Below are positions 1-7,165 of a stretch of 64,000 bases of DNA, one piece after another. Every line of letters begins with the position of its first letter. Position 1 is the first letter of the stretch. The position numbers were made by a program, and so were the translations under genes. A model generated the notes under the pieces. That model was not told the origin of the DNA. It did no database searches and worked only from the letters and a program-made list of their open reading frames with translations. The stretch lies in contig NZ_MJAH01000009.1 of NCBI RefSeq assembly GCF_001746295.1, forward strand, positions 148,531 through 212,530, in the 5' to 3' direction. The DNA comes from Streptomyces sp. LUP47B (GTDB taxonomy: Bacteria; Actinomycetota; Actinomycetes; Streptomycetales; Streptomycetaceae).

Positions 1-175
1 CCCCCAGCACCAGCGCCGTCAGACAGCACAGCAGCACCGTGGCGACCAGGCACTGCCACACCCACAGCCCGACCACCGGTTCCCGTTCGGGCCACGCGGA
101 CCGGGTGAGCGCACGCGGCACCGGCACGGCGGCCGCTACGGCGACGGTGCTCAGCAGGAGCAGGCAGAGAGTCAT
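1..175 (-). CDS. M56 (BlaR1-like) membrane metallopeptidase, N-terminal fragment
   Basis: Only the first 58 codons lie inside the window; the gene runs off the left edge. The start is the ATG whose complement is at 173-175, with a GGAG about 9 nt upstream. Two hydrophobic segments are visible (MTLCLLLLSTVAVAAAVPVP and a second around residues 42-57), separated by a short loop with the WPEREPVVGLWVWQC signature. That pattern is typical of actinobacterial M56 zinc metallopeptidases, which usually pair with a BlaI/MecI repressor. The HExxH catalytic motif would lie outside the window, and no blaI-like gene precedes it here. Family assignment is by recall of the N-terminal signature, so moderately sure. 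Confidence 0.6.
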   Translation of the reverse strand, partial: MTLCLLLLSTVAVAAAVPVPRALTRSAWPEREPVVGLWVWQCLVATVLLCCLTALVLG

Positions 176-329
176 GCCACGGGCTCCGCATCCTGATCGG
201 AGACAGGGAAGGTGGGGCTGGGTGGTGAGGTGCTGCGGGGCGGTCGGTACGTCGTCCCACGTATGCCGCCCGTCGCCAGTATGCCGTGAGCGGACGCCCT
301 GCGGCAGGACTCGAACAGCACCGGACGCC

Positions 330-1565
330 TCACACCTCCCCGGGCACCACCCGTCCCGTCACTTCCCCCAGCCCCACCCGGACCCCGCCCGGACCGGGAG
401 CCCACGCCGACAGCGTCACCACGTCCCCGTCCTCCAGGAACGTCCGCTTGCCGTCGGGGAGTTCGAGCGCGTCCCGGCCGTTCCAGGTCAGCTCCAGCAG
501 CGATCCCCGCTCACCCGCCGAGGGCCCGCTCACCGTTCCCGAGCCGTACAGGTCACCCGTCCTCAGCGACGCCCCGTTCACCGTCATGTGAGCCAGCTGC
601 TGGGCCGCCGTCCAGTACATGGTGGAGAACGGCGGCTCCGACACCACATGGCCGTTGACCGCGACGGAGATCCGCAAGTCGTAGCCGCCCGGTTCCACGT
701 CGGAAGCGGTGTCGTCCAGATACGGCAGCAGTTCGTGCGTCCGCTCCGGCGGGGCCACCCGCGCCTCCTCCAGCGCGTCCAGCGGGGTGATCCACGCCGA
801 CACCGACGTGGCGAAGGACTTGCCGAGGAACGGGCCGAGAGGGACGTACTCCCAGGCCTGGATGTCCCGCGCGGACCAGTCGTTGAGCAGACACAGCCCG
901 AAGACGTGCTCCCGGAAGCCGTCGAGCCCGACCGGCCGGCCCAACTCCGAGGGCGTCCCGACCACGAAGCCGACCTCCGCCTCGATGTCGAGCCGCACGG
1001 ACGGCCCGAAGACCGGAGAGGCGTCGGAGGGGGCCTTCCGCTGCCCCGACGGCCGTACGACATCCGTCCCCGACACCACCACCGTGCCCGCGCGGCCGTG
1101 GTACCCGATCGGCAGGTGCTTCCAGTTGGGGGTCAGGGAGTCGGCGGCGTCGGGCCGGAAGATCTGGCCGACGTTTCGCGCGTGGTTCTCGGAGGCGTAG
1201 AAGTCGACGTAGTCCGCGACCTCGAAGGGGAGATGGAGGTCGACCGACGACAGCGGGTGGAAGAAGCCCGCGACGGCCTCCTGGTGCGCCGGCACCGTCA
1301 CCCACGCGGTGAGCGCGCGCCGCACGTCCGACCAGGCCGTACGGCCGGCGGCGAGGAGCGGGCCCAGGGAGGGCCGGGCGAGCAGGGAGACGTACGGGGA
1401 ACCGAGGGCGGCGGCCGCCGCGCCCGCGTCGAGGACATGGTCACCGAGGCGGACGCCGACGGTCCGGTCGGACGAACCCGTCGGCGAGAACACTCCGTAC
1501 GGAAGGTTGTGCGGACCGAAGGGGTCGCCCTCGGGCACGTCGAAGGGGACATCGAAGGGGGGCAT
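330..1565 (-). CDS. fahA: fumarylacetoacetase
   Basis: Hydrolyses 4-fumarylacetoacetate to fumarate and acetoacetate, the last step of tyrosine/homogentisate breakdown, in the cytoplasm. The 411-residue product has the FAH N-terminal domain and then the catalytic beta-roll domain. FYASENHARNVG (about residues 122-133) supplies the metal-ligand Asp121 and catalytic His128 equivalents, followed by LPIGYHGRAG, the DIEAEVGF metal-binding strand and NDWSARDIQAWEYVPLGPFL. The start at 1565 (MPPFDVPFDV) is chosen over an in-frame ATG 51 nt upstream because GAGG sits at the right distance and the protein then has the usual length. It stands alone; the homogentisate dioxygenase gene is not in the window. 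Assignment is secure. Confidence 0.95.
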   Translation of the reverse strand: MPPFDVPFDVPEGDPFGPHNLPYGVFSPTGSSDRTVGVRLGDHVLDAGAAAAALGSPYVSLLARPSLGPLLAAGRTAWSDVRRALTAWVTVPAHQEAVAGFFHPLSSVDLHLPFEVADYVDFYASENHARNVGQIFRPDAADSLTPNWKHLPIGYHGRAGTVVVSGTDVVRPSGQRKAPSDASPVFGPSVRLDIEAEVGFVVGTPSELGRPVGLDGFREHVFGLCLLNDWSARDIQAWEYVPLGPFLGKSFATSVSAWITPLDALEEARVAPPERTHELLPYLDDTASDVEPGGYDLRISVAVNGHVVSEPPFSTMYWTAAQQLAHMTVNGASLRTGDLYGSGTVSGPSAGERGSLLELTWNGRDALELPDGKRTFLEDGDVVTLSAWAPGPGGVRVGLGEVTGRVVPGEV

Positions 1566-1790
1566 GGGGTACTGCCTCACTCTCGCGCTGCCGTGCGGTG
1601 CAGGTGGTCGCGGCACACGTTACGGCCGAGTCGCCTGTCGCGGCAGTGCCTCAAGGGGCAGCGAGGTGACTAAAGAGTTCGCAATGTCCTGTTACGGGTC
1701 ACTCGGAGGCTTCCATTCCGGCTTAGCGTCCTTTGCGAGTACGGACGGGATGGGTGGGATCGCGTCCGATGGGGGACGCGTGGGGGGACC

Positions 1791-3050
1791 GTGGCCAGGA
1801 GCGCGAGCAGTGTGCCATTCGAGGCCGATCGTGAGGTACCGGCCCTGATCGTCAAGTTCGGCGACTACCCGCTGCACCACGGCGGAGTCGGCGCGATCCG
1901 CAGTCTGGGCCGCCTCGGCGTGCCCATGTACGCCATCACGGAGGACCGCTACACGCCCGCGGCGGCCTCCCGGTACCTCACCCGCGCGTTCGTCTGGCCG
2001 ACGACCGGCACCGAGGACCCGGGCAGGCTCATCGAGGGACTGATCAGGATCGGGCGCCGCATCGGCCGCCCCGCCGTCCTCGTACCGACCGACGAGGAGG
2101 CGGCGGTCCTGATCGCCGAGCACCAGAGCGACCTCCTCGGCCGCTTCCTCTTCCCGCGTGTGGAGCCCGGCCTGCCGCGCCGGCTGGCCAGCAAACAGGG
2201 CCTGCACGAACTGTGCCTGGAACACGGGATCGCGAGCCCCGAGGCCGCCTTCCCGCAGTCGTACGACGACATCGTGGACTTCGCCGAGAAGGCCCGTTTC
2301 CCCGTGGTGGCCAAGAACCGCGAGGCGTTCGTACGGCGCCGGCGCCCCGCCGTGGGTGGCACCACGCGTATCGCCACCCGTGAAGGGCTGCTCGCCCTCG
2401 CCCGTGACTGGGGCGAGCGGCCCGGGGTGATCCTCCAGGAGTACCTGCCGCGAGAGGAGGCCGAGGACTGGATCGTGCACGCCTACTTCGACCGCGACTC
2501 CACACCGCTGGCCCTGTTCACCGGCGTCAAGGTGCGCTCCTGGCCGCCGCACGCGGGCATGACGGCCAACGCGTACGTCGTCGACAACCCGGAACTCGCG
2601 GACCTCGCCGCCCGTTTCATCAAACAGATCGGCTACACCGGCATCATCGACCTCGACCTGCGCTTCGACCGGCGCGACGGTCAGTACAAACTGCTCGACT
2701 TCAACCCACGCATGGGCGCCCAGTTCCGGCTCTTCGAGAGCGAGTCGGCGGTGGACGTCGTCCGCGCCATGCACCTGGATCTGACCGGGCGTGCCGTTCC
2801 GGAGGGGGAACAGCGGGCCGGTCACCGCTATGTGGTGGAGAACATCGACCTGCCCGCCCTGCTCGCCTACCGCCGCAGCGGCTATACGACACCGCACGCG
2901 CCGAAGCGGCCCAGTGGGACCGAACTGGCCTGGTTCGCGGGTGACGACCCGCTGCCGTTCCTCACGATGCTCGGGCGCTTCGTGCGGCCGGGCGCCAAGC
3001 ATCTCCGCCAGCTGTGGCGGGCCAACCGCCGCGGCAACGCGACCAGCTGA
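1791..3050 (+). CDS. ATP-grasp carboxylate-amine ligase-like protein
   Basis: A 419-residue protein starting at GTG behind a G-rich Shine-Dalgarno. An N-terminal preATP-grasp Rossmann-like region (GDYPLHHGGVGAIRSLGRLG) is followed by an ATP-grasp fold. FPVVAKNREAF would carry an ATP-binding lysine, GVILQEYLPREEAEDWIVHAYF the central strand, and LLDFNPRMGAQFRLF the Mg-binding D/N end. ATP-grasp enzymes activate a carboxylate as acyl phosphate and join it to an amine or thiol; the substrates here are unknown. The next gene encodes a flavoprotein 50 nt downstream on the same strand, so the two are probably one transcript acting on one metabolite. Family sure, reaction unknown. Confidence 0.85.
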   Translation: MARSASSVPFEADREVPALIVKFGDYPLHHGGVGAIRSLGRLGVPMYAITEDRYTPAAASRYLTRAFVWPTTGTEDPGRLIEGLIRIGRRIGRPAVLVPTDEEAAVLIAEHQSDLLGRFLFPRVEPGLPRRLASKQGLHELCLEHGIASPEAAFPQSYDDIVDFAEKARFPVVAKNREAFVRRRRPAVGGTTRIATREGLLALARDWGERPGVILQEYLPREEAEDWIVHAYFDRDSTPLALFTGVKVRSWPPHAGMTANAYVVDNPELADLAARFIKQIGYTGIIDLDLRFDRRDGQYKLLDFNPRMGAQFRLFESESAVDVVRAMHLDLTGRAVPEGEQRAGHRYVVENIDLPALLAYRRSGYTTPHAPKRPSGTELAWFAGDDPLPFLTMLGRFVRPGAKHLRQLWRANRRGNATS

Positions 3051-3100
3051 ACAGCGGAACCACCACGAAGTGACGAAGTGACGTCCTGGGGAGGGACTTC

Positions 3101-4303
3101 GTGATCCATCCGGTAGCAGTCATCGGCGCCGGGCCCTTCGGCCTGTCGACCGCGGCCCATCTGCGGGCCCGCGGCATACCCGTACGCGTCTTCGGCGACC
3201 CCATGGTCAGCTGGCGCGACCACATGCCCGCGGGCATGCTCCTCAAGTCGACCCCTGCCGCCTCCAGCCTGGACGCGCCCCAGCACGGGCACACCCTCGT
3301 CGACTACTGCGACGCGGCGGGGATCCCCCGGCTGGTGACGGACGAGGACATCGTCCCCGTGGAGACCTTCATCGCCTACGGCCAGTGGTTCCAGCAGAAG
3401 CTGGTGCCCGAGCTGGAGCAGGTGCGGGTGGTGTCCGTGGACCGGAGCGAGCAGGGGGGTTTCCAGCTCAAGCTCGACTCGGGGGAGTCGTTCACCGCAC
3501 GGGCGGTCGTCGTCGCCACCGGTCTGTCGGGGCTCTCCCACCTGCCCCCGGAGCTGGCCGCCGCCGCACCCGACGGACCCGCCCCGACCGGCCCGGTCTC
3601 CCACAGCTCCCAGCACCACGACCTCACCCGCTACTCCGGCAAGGAACTGATCGTCGTCGGCGCCGGCCAGTCGGCGCTGGAGACGGCCGCCCTGGCGGCG
3701 GAGGCGGGCGCGCAGGTCAGGGTGGTCGCCCGCGGCCATGGCAGCGTGGCCTTCGGCGCACCGCCGTGGAAGCAGCCCAGGCTGCGCCCCGAGTCGCCCT
3801 TCGGCCGGGCCTGGTCGCTGTGGGCCCTGACCTACTACCCGCACCCCTACCGCCATCTCCCGGCCGGCGCCCGCCACTTCCTGGTCCGACGGGTCCTCGG
3901 CCCGCTCGGCGCGTGGTGGCTGCGCGACCGCTTCGAGGGGAAGGTGCGGGTCACCGAGGTGGACCGCATCCTCAAGGCGGACACGTCACAGGGGCACCCG
4001 AGCCTGGAGGTCCGCACCGGCACCGGGACCACGGACCGCCTCGCCGCCGACCACGTCATCGCGGCCACCGGCTACCGCGTCGACCTCGCCGCGATGGACT
4101 TCCTCGGGCATGAACTGCGCACCGAACTCGCCGTCAGCCGGGGCACGCCCAGGCTCGGCGCCGGATACGTCTCCTCCGTACCGGGCCTGTATTTCACCGG
4201 CCTGCCGGCGGCGGCGTCCTACGGCCCGGTGATGCGCTTCGTGTGCGGCACCGAGTTCGCCTCCCCGAGGCTCGCCCGGCATTTGGCGGCGGCCCACGGC
4301 TAG
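3101..4303 (+). CDS. NAD(P)/FAD-dependent oxidoreductase (flavin monooxygenase-like)
   Basis: A 400-residue two-dinucleotide-binding-domain flavoprotein. The GTG start follows a good GGGGAGGGAC ribosome-binding site. The FAD-binding motif is at the very N terminus (VIGAGPFGLSTAAHL, residues 7-21). A second Rossmann motif (IVVGAGQSALETAALAAEAG) near residues 185-205 would bind NAD(P)H, and an ATGYRVD motif follows near residue 325. This layout fits the ornithine/lysine N-hydroxylase and FMO superfamily, but I see no diagnostic substrate motif. It is 50 nt downstream of the ATP-grasp gene, and the pairing suggests a two-step modification of a small molecule. No carrier-protein or transporter gene adjoins. 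Confidence 0.85.
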   Translation: MIHPVAVIGAGPFGLSTAAHLRARGIPVRVFGDPMVSWRDHMPAGMLLKSTPAASSLDAPQHGHTLVDYCDAAGIPRLVTDEDIVPVETFIAYGQWFQQKLVPELEQVRVVSVDRSEQGGFQLKLDSGESFTARAVVVATGLSGLSHLPPELAAAAPDGPAPTGPVSHSSQHHDLTRYSGKELIVVGAGQSALETAALAAEAGAQVRVVARGHGSVAFGAPPWKQPRLRPESPFGRAWSLWALTYYPHPYRHLPAGARHFLVRRVLGPLGAWWLRDRFEGKVRVTEVDRILKADTSQGHPSLEVRTGTGTTDRLAADHVIAATGYRVDLAAMDFLGHELRTELAVSRGTPRLGAGYVSSVPGLYFTGLPAAASYGPVMRFVCGTEFASPRLARHLAAAHG

Positions 4304-4332
4304 TGCCTCGTCAGGCCAGAGAGGGTGCCCCA

Positions 4333-4395
4333 CTCGGCGTGCAGGGCGAAAGCCCGAGTACGTCCAGTACGAGGACTTCTGCCCGGTACGCCGAG
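4333..4395. repeat. imperfect 63-nt palindrome between convergent genes
   Basis: CTCGGCGT (4333-4340) pairs with ACGCCGAG (4388-4395). Inside that, GGGC (4344-4347) pairs with GCCC (4381-4384), around a core AGTACGTCCAGTAC. It lies between the 3' ends of the flavoprotein and lipoprotein genes, so it can end transcription from both sides. The core resembles an intergenic element I recall as dispersed in many Streptomyces genomes; that recall is unverified. Confidence 0.55.
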
Positions 4396-4462
4396 AGCAC
4401 GCTCCCTCACGGCGTCGCTCCTCGACGGGCCGACGTCACCTGGCGGCGGCCCACAGCCGGCC

Positions 4463-4867
4463 TCACGACGTGCACACGTCCTTCAGCCGGTCGGCCGCCG
4501 CGTCGATCCTGCCGGTGTCCGGGTGGGTGTCTCCGTCCAGGACGGACGTGTTGTAGTCCTCGATCGCCTGGTCGAGGTCCTTGACGGCCTTGTCGACCTT
4601 GCTGCCGGCCGAGTCGTCGTGGGCCTTGTTGATCTCGTCGACGTTCTTGTCGATCGTGGCGATGGATTCGTCGGTCTTGGAGGGGTCCTTCACCGCGTCC
4701 CAGCCGGCCTCGTCGATGGCCTTGACGCTGTCGGCGATGGTGTCGGCGTTCGACACGCAGTCCAGGGAGTTGTCCACGTCGTCGGGGTCGCAGCCGGTGG
4801 CGAGGACGGCGGTGAGGGCGACGGCGGTCAGGGCGGTGGCGAAGGTGAGGCTACGGCGACGGCGCAT
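4463..4867 (-). CDS. small secreted lipoprotein
   Basis: A 134-residue protein with a classic lipoprotein signal: MRRRRS, a hydrophobic stretch (FATALTAVALTAV) and the lipobox LATGC with the lipidated Cys near residue 26. The start at 4867 is chosen because upstream in-frame codons would bury the signal peptide. The mature part is acidic, Asp/Lys-rich and probably helical (repeated IDKNVDEINKAHDD-like heptads), with two further Cys (DCVSN and DVCTS) that could form a disulfide. No enzymatic motif is visible. It is expected on the outer face of the cytoplasmic membrane. Function unknown; it is convergent with the flavoprotein gene. Confidence 0.8.
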   Translation of the reverse strand: MRRRRSLTFATALTAVALTAVLATGCDPDDVDNSLDCVSNADTIADSVKAIDEAGWDAVKDPSKTDESIATIDKNVDEINKAHDDSAGSKVDKAVKDLDQAIEDYNTSVLDGDTHPDTGRIDAAADRLKDVCTS

Positions 4868-4993
4868 GGCTGTGGCCAACCTTTCTCGGGGGCGGGATGC
4901 GATGCCGTCCACGATTCCGCCACCCGGCCGCGGCCACGAGGGAGCTGACTGCCGTATGCGGGGTGTACTGCACTACACCGCGCACCCGGTGAG

Positions 4994-5160
4994 CTATGAC
5001 CGATAACGCCCGTGCGTCCGCAGCCCCGGCAGCGCCCGGTCCTCGAAGTCGAACAGCGCCAGGTTCTCCCACGCGTTGCCCGAGGACGCGTCCGTCTGTC
5101 GCAGCCGGTGCCCACGTCGGTAGGTAGGGGTGGTGGGTGGGTGGTCCACAGACCCTCCCA
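4994..5160 (-). pseudogene. GH53 beta-1,4-galactanase relic, C-terminal piece
   Basis: On the minus strand from 5085 to 4994 the translation SSGNAWENLALFDFEDRALP matches the conserved C-terminal stretch of GH53 endo-beta-1,4-galactanases (…AWENQALFDFDGRALP…). Just before it, in a different frame and directly abutting the insertion-sequence end at 5161, lies WEGLWTT, which resembles the YWEPxWT motif that precedes it in the family. The frame change shows the gene is broken. Together with the piece at 6625-6820 this is one galactanase gene split by the insertion element. Family match is from memory of the motif. Confidence 0.65.
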
Positions 5161-5300
5161 TTGACTTGCCCCTCGCCCTGAAGTGAAGAGCGAGGGTTTG
5201 ACCTTCTCGGCTGGTTGCGGTGCCGCTACGCGGCACGGCTTCCGGTCGGGATTCCATGGCTTCCTGCTTCTTCGCGCTGTGCCAGAACGGGTTCTGGTCT
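5161..5300 (-). ncRNA. predicted omega (right-end) guide RNA of the tnpB element
   Basis: In this superfamily the 3' end of the tnpB transcript plus the right-end hairpin forms the guide scaffold. Here the scaffold would comprise the tnpB tail, the CCCTCGC/GCGAGGG hairpin and terminal GTCAA at 5165-5161. The guide would start immediately after, reading TGGGAGGGTCTGTGGACCAC from 5160 down to 5141. The 5' boundary is a guess. Position and hairpin are seen; RNA production is inferred from the family. Confidence 0.5.
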
Positions 5301-6449
5301 TACCGACGCTCCGCAGGCCGATGCCGCCAGTCCGGCGGCCTGTTGGACGTTGAGTGCGGCGTTGTGGTCCCGGTCATGGACCGTGCCGCAGGCGGGGCAG
5401 GTCCACTCCCGGACAGACAGGGGTTTGGGTCCGTCCTTGATGCCGCAGGTTGAGCAGACCTGACTCGTCGGCTCGAAACGGCCGATCTTCACCAGGGTGC
5501 GCCCGTACCGCTCGGCTTTGTACTTCAGCATGGCCACGAACCGCGACCAGCCCGCGTCGTGCACGGACTTGGCCAGCTGGGTACGCGCCAGTCCCGCCAC
5601 CGACAGGTCTTCCACGGCGATTCCTTGGTTCTCGGAGATCAGCCGGGTGGAGAGCTGGTGGTGGAACTCCTTGCGGGCGTCGGTGACCTTGGCATGGGCA
5701 CGAGCGACCTTCAGGCGTGCCTTCTCTCGGTTCTTCGATCCCTTCTGTTTGCGGGACAGTTCCTTCTGGGCCTTTTTCAGCTTCTTCTCCGCCCGGCGCA
5801 GGAACCGGGGGGAGTCGATCTTCTCGCCGGTGGACAGGACGGCGAAGTGGGTGAGACCGAGGTCGATTCCGATGCTCTGGTCGGTGGCTGGCATCCGGGC
5901 AGCGTCGGCGGCGGGGTCGGTGTCGATGACGAACGAGGCGAAGAACCTGCCCGCGCCGTCCATGACTACGGTGACAGAGGTGGGGGTGGTGGGCAGGGTG
6001 CGGGACCACTTCACCTTCACCGCCCCGATCTTCGGCAGATCCAGCCGCCCTCCGTCGGTGATCTTCCAGCGGGCGTTGGTGGTGAACCGGATCGACTGCC
6101 GGGCATCCTTGCGGGACTTGAAGCCGGGCGCCCCCGTCCTCGGGCCCTTGCGGGTGCCCTTGAGGGAGGCGAAGAAGTTCTTGTAGGCGGCCTCGGCGTC
6201 CCGCAGGGACTGCTGCAGGACGACTGCGGAGACCTCACCCAGCCAGCCCCGTTCCGCCGTGTGCTTCGCCTGGGTGATCAGCGTCTTCGACAGCTCACCG
6301 GCCTTCGGGAACGGCCTGCCCGCCTCCCTGGCGTCCTGCCTGGCACGCACGCAGTCGTTGAACACCACGCGGGCACACCCGAACGCCTTCGCCAACGCGA
6401 TCCGCTGACCGGCATCCGGGTACAACCTGAAGGCATACCGAAGCTGCAT
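5226..6449 (-). CDS. tnpB: TnpB RNA-guided nuclease of IS605-type element
   Basis: A 407-residue TnpB. An N-terminal helix-turn-helix/WED part (MQLRYAFRLYPDAGQR…) leads into a RuvC-like nuclease with all three acidic residues: Asp196 (SIGIDLGLTHFAVLS), Glu280 (GIAVEDLSVAGL) and Asp361 (HDRDHNAALN). The zinc ribbon has Cys332, Cys335, Cys351 and Cys354 (CSTCG…CPACG). Experimentally studied TnpB proteins cut DNA under guidance of an RNA made from the element's right end; no catalytic loss is visible here. The start at 6449 is chosen by family alignment; the frame is open to 6476 and no clear Shine-Dalgarno is seen. The gene reads towards the right end at 5161. Confidence 0.92.
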   Translation of the reverse strand: MQLRYAFRLYPDAGQRIALAKAFGCARVVFNDCVRARQDAREAGRPFPKAGELSKTLITQAKHTAERGWLGEVSAVVLQQSLRDAEAAYKNFFASLKGTRKGPRTGAPGFKSRKDARQSIRFTTNARWKITDGGRLDLPKIGAVKVKWSRTLPTTPTSVTVVMDGAGRFFASFVIDTDPAADAARMPATDQSIGIDLGLTHFAVLSTGEKIDSPRFLRRAEKKLKKAQKELSRKQKGSKNREKARLKVARAHAKVTDARKEFHHQLSTRLISENQGIAVEDLSVAGLARTQLAKSVHDAGWSRFVAMLKYKAERYGRTLVKIGRFEPTSQVCSTCGIKDGPKPLSVREWTCPACGTVHDRDHNAALNVQQAAGLAASACGASVRPEPVLAQREEAGSHGIPTGSRAA

Positions 6450-6624
6450 GACGATCACACTAGAGACACCGAACAAGCACCGTCACCGGGAACATCTGAG
6501 CGAAGCGTGACCGTCCCGGAGCAGGCTTCGGCTCCGCCGGGACGACACCACGACACTCCGCGTCGCACCCATCTGATTCGCTTGGCCCCGGCGTAAACGC
6601 CGCATTCACTGCGAATGAACCCCG

Positions 6625-6820
6625 GTATCCGTAGTCGAGCCCCTGCCTGTCGGGCATGCCCTCGGTCGGCTGCGGGGGGACGTACGGGATGTCGTTGACG
6701 TCATCCTCGCTCTCCAGTGCGAACGGGTATGCGGTCTCGACGATCACGCATGGCTGCCGTAACGCGCCGTGGTGTCGGCCACGTTTGCGGCCGCGCCGGA
6801 CAACGGTCCATGCCGGGAGC
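6625..6820 (-). pseudogene. GH53 beta-1,4-galactanase relic, catalytic-motif piece
   Basis: The minus strand encodes VIVETAYPFALE (about 6747-6712), the family signature that carries the catalytic nucleophile Glu. Immediately upstream, in another frame, are HGPLSGAAANVADTTARYG-type residues like the segment that precedes it (…RYGK-PVIVETAY…). The frameshift falls near 6750. The N-terminal two thirds of the enzyme (about 250 residues) are missing, and sequence above about 6850 belongs to the transporter promoter region. With the fragment at 4994-5160 this makes a truncated, frameshifted and insertion-split galactanase gene. Confidence 0.65.
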
Positions 6821-6910
6821 GGTCCCTTCGCGGACGATCACGCAGTTGCTGGCTCTGCGGTGACTTCGGCGGCCGGGGAGCGGGGCGAGGGGAGCCGGGC
6901 GTAGCGCCTG

Positions 6911-6950
6911 ACGATCACAGAAAACCCTCATTTTCTGTGATCGTGCACAG
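6911..6950. promoter_or_regulatory. LacI-type operator within a perfect inverted repeat
   Basis: CTGTGATCGTGCACAG at 6935-6950 is the reverse complement of the copy at 7034-7049. It also overlaps a perfect 14-bp inverted repeat, ACGATCACAGAAAA (6911-6924) and TTTTCTGTGATCGT (6931-6944). The half-site CTGTG with a central CG fits LacI-family binding. It is about 220 nt upstream of the binding-protein gene, well placed for looping with the promoter-proximal site. Confidence 0.6.
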
Positions 6951-7006
6951 CTCCCCTCGCCCCTGTCATCGGCGGGCAACAAGTAGGTAACCCCACGCCT
7001 CCGCCA

Positions 7007-7049
7007 TTGACAAGGGGCAGAAACAATTCTCTACTGTGCACGATCACAG
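7007..7049 (+). promoter_or_regulatory. transporter promoter with overlapping LacI-type operator
   Basis: TTGACA at 7007-7012 is a consensus -35; the -10 is TCTACT (7030-7035, 17-nt spacer) or TACTGT (7032-7037). The operator copy CTGTGCACGATCACAG occupies 7034-7049, covering the -10 and start region, so bound repressor would block transcription. The leader to the ATG at 7166 is then about 120 nt. Confidence 0.65.
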
Positions 7050-7165
7050 AGCCGCGCGGCCCTCGCGCACAGCCTCTCGGTCACGTCCGCAGAACCTCCC
7101 CCCACGGCGGTTGCCGCGTACGCGGGACGTGCGGGACGGCTGGTTCCAAGTCAGGGGAGATGAAG

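Larger units (their letters stand above)
5161..6624 (-). mobile_element. IS200/IS605-superfamily TnpB-only (IS1341-type) element
   Basis: The right end is well marked. On the minus strand the tnpB gene is followed by a 7-bp stem-loop (CCCTCGC/GCGAGGG, + coordinates 5170-5176 and 5190-5196) and then CAAGTCAA, ending at 5161. The left end is less certain. I place it near 6624, where two small hairpins lie (CATTC-N5-GAATG at about 6602-6616 and GGCG-TTTA-CGCC just below), next to the upstream galactanase remnant. There is no tyrosine Y1 transposase (tnpA) and, as expected for this superfamily, no target-site duplication or terminal inverted repeats. Both flanks carry GH53-like coding sequence on the same strand. 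Confidence 0.75.

Noticed and set aside
172..405. 77-codon frame upstream of the M56 fragment, considered as a BlaI-type repressor
   Set aside because: Composition is Gly/Arg-rich with no winged-helix motif; not blaI.
39..1673. 544-codon open frame antisense to fumarylacetoacetase
   Set aside because: A shadow of the high-GC codon pattern: Arg/Pro/Gly/His-rich, no recognisable domain, and the opposite strand encodes a clear enzyme.
6440..6850. Further GATCAC words (near 6450, 6740, 6836) considered as extra LacI operators
   Set aside because: Only half-sites without the paired CTGTG arm; the one near 6740 is explained by the VIVE codons of the galactanase relic.
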